Assembly: GCA_947591475.1 (NCBI GenBank)
Contig: CANQDE010000005.1
Coordinates: 1-64,000, forward strand
Direction of reading: 5' to 3'
DNA from: an uncultured Alistipes sp.
Lineage (GTDB): Bacteria > Bacteroidota > Bacteroidia > Bacteroidales > Rikenellaceae
DNA: 64,000 bases
Below the pieces are notes generated by a model. That model had not been told where the DNA came from, searched no databases, and saw only the letters and a list, made by a program, of their open reading frames with translations. Position 1 is the first letter of the stretch; each line of letters begins with the position of its first letter. Positions 1 through 8,155 of this stretch are shown piece by piece. The position numbers were made by a program, and so were the translations under genes.

Positions 1-29
1 AAAATCATTAACTTTGCCGCATCAAAAGT

Positions 30-69
30 GTCCCAGTCTGCTCCGGCGCACTGTCCCAGTCTGCTCCGG
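30..69. repeat. Short direct repeat next to the integrase remnant
   Basis: A 17-base unit (GTCCCAGTCTGCTCCGG) occurs at 30-46 and again at 53-69, a period of 23 bases. It directly precedes the decayed recombinase reading frame. It may be a small local duplication or part of an old element end; the sequence alone does not decide. Confidence 0.7.
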
Positions 70-522
70 TTTTTCCATTCTGCAAGAAAACCAAACTCAA
101 CAAAAAGGGCAAAGCCCCTATCTATGCCCGAATTACGACCTCGGGAAACATTACCGAAATCTACACGCAATGCCAAATCGAGCCGGAGCATTGGAGCCAG
201 CGATTGGGGCGACCCACACTCCGGGATTCCGTTTCCTTACAAATCAACGAGATCATAGCCACCTATCGAACCAATATCAGGAACAAGACGAAGCGGTTCG
301 GAACGAAAATGGCATTAGGTATTTCGGACTGATCGGCCAGTTCCAAACTGGTCATTAATGATTTCAGCAGAACGAACGGGTTTATTCGAACTACCGACGT
401 TATTAATAATTACCAACCCAGACGCCCGATCTACTGTCAAACTCATGAACATGACCCGCCACTATGCCCGGATTCTCGATTTATGGGACATGCAGATTGT
501 AGCGAAGAACAGAACGCTATAA
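66..522 (+). pseudogene. Decayed tyrosine recombinase (integrase) remnant
   Basis: The frame running through 75-332 reads like the arm-DNA-binding N-terminus of Bacteroidetes tyrosine integrases (KKTKLNKKGKAPIYARIT, then IEPEHWSQRLGRP), and ends at a stop at 330-332. The frame at 427-522 reads STVKLMNMTRHYARILD, the typical C-terminal end of the same family around the catalytic tyrosine. Everything between, including the core catalytic Arg/His residues, is missing, so the protein cannot be active. It is what remains of an integrated mobile element. The family assignment comes from motif recognition; an HMM search would confirm it. Confidence 0.72.
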
Positions 523-646
523 TTTTTCGGACCTTTTCACAATCAATCGGTTGTGTATAAAATTACCCCTGTCCGATTCCAACCTTGAAGATCGGGTCGG
601 ATGTTTCGTGCAACTTTGCAACGGAAAACCAAACCGCTGCAAAGTC

Positions 647-810
647 ATGAACGAACAAACGACAAACAACATCACACGCATTCTGGAACTCTCGGTCGAG
701 ATTCTGGGAACGGTGCGCAGCCTCAAAGAACGGCGAAGCGCCTACGAAGGAGAACCCTTGCTCGATTTCTCCGAAGTCTGCCAACTTTTACATCAAAGCG
801 AATGCGGTAA
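647..810 (+). pseudogene. Truncated HTH excisionase-like protein of a conjugative-element type
   Basis: From the ATG at 647 the frame reads a short helical lead and then LLDFSEVCQLLH, which resembles the start of the MerR/HTH_17-like domain (usually D-x-x-E-V-C-x-L-L-x-I-S-x-R-T-L) of small DNA-binding proteins found in Bacteroidetes integrative elements. The match stops right after LLH, where the recognition helix should follow, and the frame then runs into the 3' end of the opposite-strand receptor gene. I read it as a truncated cargo gene of the same dead element as the integrase remnant. Confidence 0.5.
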
Positions 811-839
811 TGATGCCAAAAATCACGCTCGATATAGCT

Positions 840-3608
840 TCAAGTTTGTTCTCCTACGCTTCCGTCCTTTACGCTGCTGTTGGTTACTCCGGATTTTGAC
901 CTGTTGAACTTGTAGGCAATGTTGAACGTAAAGTAACGTCCGAAAGAGCGTGTCCAGGTGTTCTGAATATAATTCGAATACATGGCCGTTTTATAGCCGG
1001 AGTTACGATTCAGAATATCGTAGGCCGTAAAACTGATGTCGCCTCTCCGGTTGAGAACTTTGCAGCCGACGGCAATGTTCAATATCTGATTGTTGAGGTC
1101 ATAGTCGTTTCCGCCGAAGTGCTTGTAGTAAGACAGGGTATAGGTTGCATTGAGGTAAAATCGTTTGAAGAGGTCGATAAGCTCCGTACTGGCCGAAGCC
1201 CCTTGTTGGAAATACTTGTCGTCCTGTCCGATATTATTGGACGAATAAATGTAAGAAGTTCGTGTCCCGACCGTGAATCGGAACGAACGGGAAACGTTCG
1301 TTTTCATACTTAGGTTCAGTTCCGGGGCATAGCTTTTGGTGCGGTTGAGCGCATCGTCCACGAACGAGGGCGTATTGTCATAGTTGAAAATCACGTTGAC
1401 CGTAAGTTGCGATTTGAGTTTGCGCAGGGGTCGAATCCATTTGACATCCGCATTAGCCATCCATTGACCGTCCACGTTTTCGTAGGTTGTAAGCGTACTT
1501 TGCGCCGGAACCGTATAATCCCATTCCGGAAGGTGCGTAGCCACCGGAAAAAAGGTGTGCTTGTAAGCGATCACGTTGTTCATTTTCTTCGCCTCGAATC
1601 TCACGGATAGGTTGTTGTTTGCCTTACCGAACATCGTGGAATAGGTTGAAAGCAGGCAATGGGTATAACTTTGGTTCAACTTCCCGTTCCCGGCCACCAG
1701 CATATAAGGGTTCGCATCGTCCAACCGGGGACGGAGTTGTTCGACAGACGGCAGCAGAACTCCTGTTATGTATTGAACGCTCAATTGTCTTGTCATCTTC
1801 GATGACGTGAACGATATGCTCGGCAAAAAGGCATTGAACCGCTTGTCGTAGTTATCGTTGTCCGGGAAACGTTCGTCTCGGTTGATGCCCGTAGTCGAAA
1901 AAACGGGTTTAATACTCAGCCTCGCTTTGATTTTAGGAAAGCTAAAACTTAACTCGACTGCCGCCTTATGCGTATTGTAATTGTTGGTAAAGTTGTAGGT
2001 ATTGGTCGAGTCGATCCGCTCTCGGCCAGCATCCGCCAAGTCGAGCGACGTCTTTTTCCGGCGGCTCTTTTCCCATGTATAAGTATAGGAGAAATTCAGA
2101 AAATTATATTTTTCTTTGGATAACATAATTTTCTTAGCAAGATACGCCGTCGCTTTCCGGCTCAGTCCGTCGGATGTGGAGTTCAATTCACGCCGGGTGG
2201 CTGTCGAGGTAAGCGTGTCGGTGCGGAACCCTGTCCCGTCATCGTTGGCCACCTCGAAAGAGGCATCAAGATATATAAAACGTCTTATGAGGAGCCTATC
2301 CGAAATATCGTACCGGTTCCGTCTGTCGAGACTTCGGGTCTGACCACCGACCGGCGTTCCGCCATCCACAATGCTTGCATAAGAGCGGTAACCCTCCGAG
2401 CAGTCATTCGAAAACCGCATATTATGGGAAAAACGTATGCCAATCGGATGCGAATAAAAAAGATCTACTTTATGGTATTTTGTCGTTCTCATGTTCCGCG
2501 AAGTATCGGCATACGACCGAGAGGTGTAGTCCGAAGATGGAAAATAATCCTGCTGTGTCCGGTTTTCCGAGCGGGTATAGTCATCACTATATGTGTAATC
2601 CGCCTTCAAAGTCGCCCAAGCACCCTCATACAAGTTCTTCGCCCAGTTCCTTTTCATACCAATGTTGGCATAGGTCGTCCGGTCGTAGCTCGTCTTCGGA
2701 CTTTTAACTGCGATGATGTCCGAGATTTTATTCGACCTCCGGTTGATGTTGTTGAAGAAAGCATTGGCCGACAGCAGCAAATTCTCCGAGAAGAAATTGG
2801 CTGTAGCACCGATCCCGTAGCGGTCGTGATTTCCTCGGCTTCCTTCGTTCAGGTCCGCGCCGTAGCTGGCTAAAAAATGTCCCGTCGTGGCTTGAATCAG
2901 TTTGCTCTTGGTCTCGATGTTGAGCACACGCCGCGTTTCGTCCCCCTTGCGCTGTTTACGGCGCGGATTATCGTCCGCATACTCGTCATAGACTCGGATT
3001 TTCAGGACATCGTTCGCCAACAGGTTCTGAAGTGCTGCCATCGGGTCGCTTCCGAAAATCAGTTTTCCGTCCACATAGGTTCGGGAAATATCCTTGCCCA
3101 GGACGTTCACACCTTGCTCCGAAGTCAGCACTCCGGGCAACTGCTCCACGATCTTGATCGTCTCGTCGCCCTCGAACGTCCGCACCGCAGCAGCATGGTA
3201 GACCAAAGTGTCCCCCTTGATCGTAAGCACCGGAACCTCTCCTTTGACCGTAACCGATTCGATCTCCTGCCGCGCTTCCTGCATCGTTACCTCCACCTCG
3301 GTTGTTTCACCCGGTTTTACTTCGACCTCCTCCATTACATCTTTGTAAGACACATGCGAAAACCGCAAGACAACGCGTCCTGCCGGCACCTTCTTGAACT
3401 GGAAAATTCCGCTGACTGTCGTTGTGTATAAGGTATCTTGAACCGTACAGGCTTCGACGACAACGCCGCTGATATAGGCTTGTAATTCTCCTATTCCTAT
3501 ACCATATTCTTTAGCCAATAATTTTCCGGCGATCGACCCGGATGCAGATTGAGCCACAGACGATATAGGAATAAAAAGGCAACACAATACACAAAAGGTT
3601 CTGCTCAT
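840..3608 (-). CDS. TonB-dependent-receptor-like outer membrane beta-barrel protein
   Basis: A 922-residue protein with a cleavable signal peptide (about residues 1-19, ending SSVAQ). A carboxypeptidase-regulatory-like Ig fold follows at about 22-112, then a plug-like segment at about 115-250 containing GDTLVYHAAAVRTFEGDE and TYVDGKLIFG, then a long region of alternating aromatic strands typical of an outer membrane barrel. This is the SusD-less receptor type common in Bacteroidales, often reported simply as an outer membrane beta-barrel protein; the substrate is unknown. It has no SusD partner. Its 3' end abuts the decayed mobile element, and the C-terminal residues (VKDGSVGEQT) look family-like rather than replaced, so the gene is probably intact. 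Confidence 0.85.
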   Translation of the reverse strand: MSRTFCVLCCLFIPISSVAQSASGSIAGKLLAKEYGIGIGELQAYISGVVVEACTVQDTLYTTTVSGIFQFKKVPAGRVVLRFSHVSYKDVMEEVEVKPGETTEVEVTMQEARQEIESVTVKGEVPVLTIKGDTLVYHAAAVRTFEGDETIKIVEQLPGVLTSEQGVNVLGKDISRTYVDGKLIFGSDPMAALQNLLANDVLKIRVYDEYADDNPRRKQRKGDETRRVLNIETKSKLIQATTGHFLASYGADLNEGSRGNHDRYGIGATANFFSENLLLSANAFFNNINRRSNKISDIIAVKSPKTSYDRTTYANIGMKRNWAKNLYEGAWATLKADYTYSDDYTRSENRTQQDYFPSSDYTSRSYADTSRNMRTTKYHKVDLFYSHPIGIRFSHNMRFSNDCSEGYRSYASIVDGGTPVGGQTRSLDRRNRYDISDRLLIRRFIYLDASFEVANDDGTGFRTDTLTSTATRRELNSTSDGLSRKATAYLAKKIMLSKEKYNFLNFSYTYTWEKSRRKKTSLDLADAGRERIDSTNTYNFTNNYNTHKAAVELSFSFPKIKARLSIKPVFSTTGINRDERFPDNDNYDKRFNAFLPSISFTSSKMTRQLSVQYITGVLLPSVEQLRPRLDDANPYMLVAGNGKLNQSYTHCLLSTYSTMFGKANNNLSVRFEAKKMNNVIAYKHTFFPVATHLPEWDYTVPAQSTLTTYENVDGQWMANADVKWIRPLRKLKSQLTVNVIFNYDNTPSFVDDALNRTKSYAPELNLSMKTNVSRSFRFTVGTRTSYIYSSNNIGQDDKYFQQGASASTELIDLFKRFYLNATYTLSYYKHFGGNDYDLNNQILNIAVGCKVLNRRGDISFTAYDILNRNSGYKTAMYSNYIQNTWTRSFGRYFTFNIAYKFNRSKSGVTNSSVKDGSVGEQT

Positions 3609-3711
3609 ATTAAAAAGGGGTTATTATACTCGAATAATCATACGGCGTAAAAATAAAAAAATTAGTAGAAAAACAAACGGATTCAACATCAATATATTAA
3701 AAAAGTCAAAA

Positions 3712-3740
3712 AAAGAGGAATTTTTTTCATTTTCCTCTTT
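3712..3740 (-). terminator. Rho-independent terminator-like hairpin
   Basis: A perfect 9-bp stem (AAAGAGGAA / TTCCTCTTT) with an 11-base loop. On the minus strand it is followed by a T-rich tract, so it would end transcription coming from the carboxypeptidase-regulatory remnant to its right. The rest of 3609-3862 is AT-rich and shows no gene. Confidence 0.55.
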
Positions 3741-3862
3741 CCCGATCTCGTGTTAGTCTCAATAAATGTCCGGAATGCTGCAAACTTATGGCGTCATCCA
3801 ATGTTTGTTTGAATGGCCGAGTGTTTGACAGGTGTAGTTTGGTATTAGTTCAATACTTCGCG

Positions 3863-4051
3863 CTATAAAGGAAGCAATTGGATAGTACCGATATTCTCCC
3901 CTTTATATATAAATTCCCTGGATTGATAACCTACACATGAAATTATCAACACCTCTCCTGGTCTTACATCAATGCACACATTTCCATCCAGATCGGTCAT
4001 TGCAACACGTGTCGTCCCTTTAACCTGAGCCAACACTCCCAACAAAGGCAC
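3863..4051 (-). pseudogene. Carboxypeptidase-regulatory-like domain fragment of a SusC-type protein
   Basis: The 62-residue frame reads GVLAQVKGTTRVAMTDLDGNV and then VRPGEVLIISCVGYQS, the hallmark of the N-terminal CarboxypepD_reg-like domain of SusC/TonB receptors. The same frame stays open upstream (FKVVDEVGVPLLGV) without an ATG or signal peptide, and overlaps the start of the SIR2-like gene on the other strand. No plug or barrel follows; the frame stops at 3863. It is most simply the leftover of a receptor gene cut by the rearrangement that brought in the SIR2-like gene. Confidence 0.6.
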
Positions 4052-4097
4052 TCCTACTTCATCTACTACCTTGAAACAAATTCGTTGTATTTGTTGT

Positions 4098-4911
4098 ATG
4101 ACAGCCGGTGTAATAGCATTTTGGGCTATGGTAATGGATGGAAATGCAACACTTGGTCTGAATTTCTAAAAGCCGGGGCATCACAAGTCGCAAATAGTTC
4201 AGAAAAAAGAGTAATTACCAATTGTATTAAGAGTGGTGATTACTTAATGGCTTGCGAATTATTAAAACGCTCTTTAGATGGTGGGAAGTTTATTGAATTG
4301 CTGCGTTCTGAATTTCAACGTCCTGGTTTTATAACTGCCGATATTCATAAAGACATTTTTCTTTTAGATTCAAGAATAGTTATAACTCCCAATTTTGATA
4401 AAATATATAAATCATATGCAGCCAGTGAAGCAAGAGGAACTATAATAACGAAGCATTACTATGACAACGATATTGTTGATGTCTTACGAGATGAGGCTTA
4501 CGTTATATTAAAGATTCACGGCTGTATAGATTCGCCCAATCAATTAATTTTCTCTAAATTAGATTATATAGAAAAAAGAAATCAATATCGTTCATTTTAT
4601 GAAATATTAGAAGCTCTTGCATTAACCAAAACAATTTATATTCATCAGAGCAGGCTTGAATGACCCAGATATTCAATTGCTCCTTGAAAACCATGCTTTC
4701 CGACACAAAGTTAATCATAAGCATTATTTTGTCCTACCTAAAAAATATACTTCGCCACAAGAATTGAAGGTATACTCAGATTCAATGAACTTGGAGTTTA
4801 TCTTATATGACGACAAATTTGGAGTATAAAGAACTAAAAGAATCAATAAAAGAATTAATTTCTATAGTTGATAACAAAAGAAATGAAATTGCAACTGCGC
4901 GAAGTTGGTAG
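4098..4911 (+). pseudogene. SIR2-like domain protein broken by frameshifts
   Basis: Three reading frames together give one SIR2-like (SIR2_2-type) protein. The ATG at 4098 begins MTAGVIAFW in one frame; near 4150 homology moves to the frame that reads TWSEFLKAGA, VITPNFDKIY and ILKIHGCIDSPNQLIFSKLDY and stops at 4663; near 4645 it moves again to AGLNDPDIQLLLENHAF and HYFVLPKK; near 4820 it moves once more to YKELKESIKELISIV, ending at 4911. The N-terminal GAG-x-S nucleotide motif is damaged. The region is much more AT-rich than its neighbours, a sign of transfer. SIR2-like domains of this kind occur in NAD-consuming anti-phage systems (Thoeris, Dsr2, SIR2-HerA families); no partner gene remains here. 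At least three separate lesions make sequencing error an unlikely explanation. Confidence 0.75.
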
Positions 4912-5148
4912 AATGTAAAATAAATCCTATCTTTGTATTGTAGGTAGTATAGAGATGTATTGCGGCGCAAGGCGGACACTACGGTTAGTGACCTAAAAAA
5001 GGAAATTCGTCGAAACATATTGATACATAACGGAAAGAAGCGAAAGGTTCAGTTTTCGTTTTCCGCTTACTGGCAATCAACGAGTTGTGCGAAAAGTACG
5101 GCCCGTTGATTTTTTCTTTTGCACACAATTTGGCCCATATCACATAAA
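4905..5148 (+). other. Intergenic tract with an orphan promoter and a possible coding scrap
   Basis: A TATCTTTG box at 4928-4935 lies 19-20 bases after GTTG at 4904-4907, close to the Bacteroidetes promoter consensus. Downstream, one frame stays open with plausible residues (LRRKADTTVSDLKKEIRRN) from about 4956 to a stop near 5110, but it has no ATG and I do not recognise it. It may be the tail of an eroded gene. I see nothing else in this gap up to the hairpin at 5149. Confidence 0.35.
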
Positions 5149-5189
5149 GCAGAGCCGGCGGAAAAAATAATTCCGTCGGCTCTGCTTTT
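5149..5189. terminator. Strong terminator hairpin
   Basis: A 15-base inverted repeat (GCAGAGCCGGCGGAA / TTCCGTCGGCTCTGC, one mismatch) with a short A-rich loop, followed by TTTT on the plus strand and a weaker T run on the minus strand. It sits just beyond the stop codon of the minus-strand oxidoreductase gene and probably ends the mannonate operon; it would also stop read-through from the left. Confidence 0.8.
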
Positions 5190-5208
5190 CGATAGGCGGT
5201 ACCGGTTT

Positions 5209-6027
5209 TCAGACCCCGCTGAAAATGGAGAAACCGCCGTCGATAGGGAGGTTGACGCCCGTGATGAACGAAGCGGCATCGGAACACAGGAACTGAATAG
5301 CGCCATTCAACTCGGTGATGTCCCCGAAGCGCCGCATCGGCGTATTGGCCAAAACCTTATGGCTCCGCTCGGTCAACGACCCGTCGGGATTCAACAACAC
5401 GGCCCGATTCTGGTCGCCGATGAAAAACCCTGGAGCCACCGCATTCACACGAATGCCGTCGCCGTATTTGAGTGCCATGTCCGTAGCGAGCCACTGCGTG
5501 AAATTCGTAACGGCCGACTTGGCCGCCGAATACCCCGGAACATTCGTCAAAGCCTGCAAAGCAGCCATCGACGAAATGTTGACAATCGCTCCCTTTTTCT
5601 GCTTGGCCATCACCTCGCCGATGACGATCGAAGGGTAGACCGTACCGTTCATATTCAGATTCGTAACCTTATTCCAGTCCTCGATTTTCATCTCGAAAAT
5701 CGGCTGGTCGGGACGCAACGTGGCACCGGGCATGTTGCCGCCCGCAATGTTGATAAGGATGTCGATGCGTCCCCACTTGGCGACCACATCGTCCGCCACC
5801 TTGCGGATGGAATCTATATCGAGCACGTTGCACAACAAGCCCATGACCTCACCGTTGCCAATGGCCCGCAACTCTTCGACCCGTCGATCCAACGGTTCCT
5901 GCCGAATATCGAGCGCCACGACCCGCGCACCCTGCTCCACAAAACTCTTAGCGACGTTGCCGCCCAAGACCCCGCCGGCTCCGGTGATTACAGCCACCTT
6001 GCCGGCAATACTGAATTGTTCGTTCAT
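5209..6027 (-). CDS. SDR-family D-mannonate oxidoreductase (fructuronate reductase)
   Basis: A 272-residue short-chain dehydrogenase with the Rossmann motif TGAGGVLG near the N-terminus, the NISS strand and the catalytic YSAAK (Tyr-x3-Lys), and the C-terminal DGG loop. SDRs of this type next to mannonate dehydratase interconvert D-fructuronate and D-mannonate with NAD(P)H in glucuronate breakdown. I chose the ATG at 6027 (MNEQFSIAGK), which lies just after the stop of the dehydratase gene; an upstream ATG at 6054 would overlap it and adds an unusual lead. The specificity is inferred from the neighbour, because SDR sequence alone does not fix it. Confidence 0.82.
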   Translation of the reverse strand: MNEQFSIAGKVAVITGAGGVLGGNVAKSFVEQGARVVALDIRQEPLDRRVEELRAIGNGEVMGLLCNVLDIDSIRKVADDVVAKWGRIDILINIAGGNMPGATLRPDQPIFEMKIEDWNKVTNLNMNGTVYPSIVIGEVMAKQKKGAIVNISSMAALQALTNVPGYSAAKSAVTNFTQWLATDMALKYGDGIRVNAVAPGFFIGDQNRAVLLNPDGSLTERSHKVLANTPMRRFGDITELNGAIQFLCSDAASFITGVNLPIDGGFSIFSGV

Positions 6028-6031
6028 GCTT

Positions 6032-7210
6032 CTATCTCTGATTTTGAAGTTCATTTCTAACGACCGCCATCATCCCATCGACCTGACCCAAAGCCAGCAT
6101 CCGACCATGGAACGAATAACCGGCATTATAGCCCAGTTTTTCATCGCCCAGCATCGTTCGGCCATGGTCGACCCGCATAGGTAACTCGGGCTTCTCGCGC
6201 TCGAATATCCGAATCAATTCGACGAGGTTGGCGCGTCCTCCCAGATGCGAAGCCTCGATGAAATTGCCGTTGGGCAGGATGTCGCAACTCCGCAAATGCA
6301 CGAAATGCGTACGGCCTACGAACCGCTCGGCCATCTTCACAACATCGTTTTGCGCGCCGGCTGACAAAGAACCGGCACAGAAAGTCAGTCCGTTATGCGG
6401 ATTATCCACCGCACCGAGGAACCACTCGATGTCCTCCGCCGAGGTAACGATACGGGGCAAGCCCAAGACTTGAAACGGAGGGTCGTCGGGATGGACGCAC
6501 ATATTGACGCCATACTGTTCGCAAACAGGCATGACGGCAGCCAAGAAGTAACGCATGTTTTCACGCAACTGCTCGCGGTCGATGCCGGCATATTGCGCCA
6601 ACAGACGCCGGAAAATGCCCACCGGATCGAAATCGCCCTCGTGGATATTGCCGTTGACAAAACCCTGCGTCTTGACGATAATCGAATCGATCAGTTCATC
6701 CTTTTCGGCTTCGGTAATCGTCCGGTCGAGTTCTTCGACCTTGGCCAACACTTCGGACGAATAATCCGCTTCGGCACCCTCACGAGCGAGGATTTTCACG
6801 TCGAAGTAGGCAAACCGCACCCTGTCGAAATACAACGAAGTCGTACCGTCCGCCCACGGATGGGCCAAATCCGTACGAATCCAATCGATCACAGGCATGA
6901 AATTGTAACATACGGTCTTCACGCCGCATTTGCCCAGATTCGCCAGACTGATTTTGTATTTTTCAATCAATTCGTCGCGTTCAGGGCCGGCGTACTTGAT
7001 CGCCTCCGATACCGGCAACGACTCGACGACCGACCATCGCAAACCATAACTTTCAATGTAACGCTGCAAGTCGCGGATCGCCTCCTCGCTCCAAATCTCG
7101 CCATTGGGAATCTCGTGCAACGCCGTTACGATGCCTTCCACCCCGATCTGCCGCAACATTTCCAGCGTAATCTTGTCCTTCGTTCCGAACCATCTCCAAG
7201 TTTTTTCCAT
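6032..7210 (-). CDS. uxuA: Mannonate dehydratase
   Basis: A 392-residue protein matching UxuA along its whole length. It begins MEKTWRWFG and contains the family segments VEGIVTALHEIPNGE, CVHPDDPP, HFVHLRS and RVDHGRTM. It dehydrates D-mannonate to 2-keto-3-deoxy-D-gluconate in the hexuronate pathway, using a divalent metal in a TIM-barrel active site (the His and Cys of CVHPDDP and the HLR segment are family metal or substrate positions). It is co-directional with the downstream SDR gene, 4 bases apart, so the two form an operon. KDG kinase, KDPG aldolase and uronate isomerase are not in this window. Confidence 0.95.
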   Translation of the reverse strand: MEKTWRWFGTKDKITLEMLRQIGVEGIVTALHEIPNGEIWSEEAIRDLQRYIESYGLRWSVVESLPVSEAIKYAGPERDELIEKYKISLANLGKCGVKTVCYNFMPVIDWIRTDLAHPWADGTTSLYFDRVRFAYFDVKILAREGAEADYSSEVLAKVEELDRTITEAEKDELIDSIIVKTQGFVNGNIHEGDFDPVGIFRRLLAQYAGIDREQLRENMRYFLAAVMPVCEQYGVNMCVHPDDPPFQVLGLPRIVTSAEDIEWFLGAVDNPHNGLTFCAGSLSAGAQNDVVKMAERFVGRTHFVHLRSCDILPNGNFIEASHLGGRANLVELIRIFEREKPELPMRVDHGRTMLGDEKLGYNAGYSFHGRMLALGQVDGMMAVVRNELQNQR

Positions 7211-7348
7211 ATCGTATAGATTTTATTCCAATTCGAACACACACCGAAAACAAACCTCTCTTCCCCGAAATCGACCTTTGCAATCGACCGATCTGTTTGC
7301 ATTTGAAGCGAATTTATAAATTATTTCTGATTTTTACAAAATAAAAAG

Positions 7349-7386
7349 ATTCGATCGTTTTCGGGATTTCTCGAAAACGATCGAAT
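7349..7386 (-). terminator. Terminator after the holin-like gene
   Basis: A perfect 15-bp stem (ATTCGATCGTTTTCG / CGAAAACGATCGAAT) with an 8-base loop. On the minus strand it is followed by TCTTTTTATTTT, so it ends the operon of the two small membrane proteins to its right. Confidence 0.85.
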
Positions 7387-7421
7387 TTTCTCCGGCAAGG
7401 AAATCCCCACCTTAGCGATTC

Positions 7422-7766
7422 CTATTCCGGTCTTTCGCGGAACATGTTCCACAATGCCCCGATCCAACGCAATTTATCCGCTATCCATTCGTATGCGTTC
7501 TGCACCAGTCGAGCCACCTCGTAAACCGTTTCGAGCTGTCGGCGAACCGACACGAGCGATTTCCGCACGAACAGATAATAAACCGCTGCGGCGACAGCTG
7601 CAAACACACCGCCGAGAATCAACGTCGACCAAACGACCGAATCCAAGATGACCGATAACCATACGACTGCCGATACGAGCAACAGAAGGATGGCGATTCC
7701 GGCCGTAGCGACGAACAGCAACAGCGATACGAGGATATTACCGCCGGATGATTTTTGCGTTGCCAT
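7422..7766 (-). CDS. Phage-holin-like (DUF1469-type) small membrane protein
   Basis: 114 residues with two strong transmembrane helices (about 12-38 and 43-66) in a hairpin, followed by a basic amphipathic C-terminal segment (RKSLVSVRRQLETVYEVARL). This is the layout of the holin-superfamily/DUF1469 proteins that usually accompany YtxH-type proteins in stress-related operons. No phage genes are nearby, so a lytic role is unlikely; a cell-envelope stress role is inferred from the family context. It is probably co-transcribed with the YtxH-like gene 24 bases upstream. Confidence 0.7.
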   Translation of the reverse strand: MATQKSSGGNILVSLLLFVATAGIAILLLLVSAVVWLSVILDSVVWSTLILGGVFAAVAAAVYYLFVRKSLVSVRRQLETVYEVARLVQNAYEWIADKLRWIGALWNMFRERPE

Positions 7767-7790
7767 GAGCGATATGCGACTTACCTGTTT

Positions 7791-8000
7791 TTAATCCGCA
7801 CAGTCGCAGTGACCGTTCTCGTCGCATTTGCAACGAAGGCGCTCGAATTCTTCCTTCACCTTATCCATCTCATCATCGACGAAATCCTTGATGCGACGGC
7901 GCATTTCCGGGCCCGAATGGGGCGTAAAGAGGATGGCGATCGCGGAGCCGATCAATGCACCGCCGAGCAGCGATGCAACGACAATACCTGTGTGTTTCAT
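7791..8000 (-). CDS. YtxH-domain general stress protein
   Basis: 69 residues. An N-terminal membrane helix with glycine pattern (GIVVASLLGGALIGSAIAILF) leads into APxSG-like TPHSGPEMRRRIKDF and a charged helix, the YtxH signature. The C-terminus is unusual in being rich in Cys and His (CKCDENGHCDCAD), possibly a metal-binding tail. YtxH proteins are linked to stress responses in other bacteria; the exact function is unknown. It is the first gene of a two-gene minus-strand operon. Confidence 0.8.
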   Translation of the reverse strand: MKHTGIVVASLLGGALIGSAIAILFTPHSGPEMRRRIKDFVDDEMDKVKEEFERLRCKCDENGHCDCAD

Positions 8001-8132
8001 AATCGAAAAATGTTTTTGAAATTCGATCCGGAAAATACAAAGTCCGCGCCAGAATTCGTATCTTTGACTTCGTCGAAGATACTCCGTCTCGGCATAATCA
8101 AGCTAACGCTTGCTTTTGCACTCGACTTTTCG

Positions 8133-8140
8133 TATCTTTG
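8133..8140 (+). promoter_or_regulatory. Bacteroidetes -7 box for the SLOG gene
   Basis: TATCTTTG matches the TAnnTTTG consensus exactly, with TTGC about 20 bases upstream. Transcription would start near 8145, only about 10 bases before the ATG at 8156, which rules out upstream alternative starts. Confidence 0.65.
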
Positions 8141-8155
8141 TCCTTATTACCGCTT

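Noticed and set aside
5119..6060. 313-residue plus-strand frame over the mannonate oxidoreductase
   Set aside because: Antisense shadow; the minus-strand SDR has clear motifs and a promoter-to-terminator setting.
7422..7766. Holin-like protein as a sign of a prophage
   Set aside because: No other phage gene is near; the partner YtxH gene and the chromosomal setting fit a stress-protein operon.
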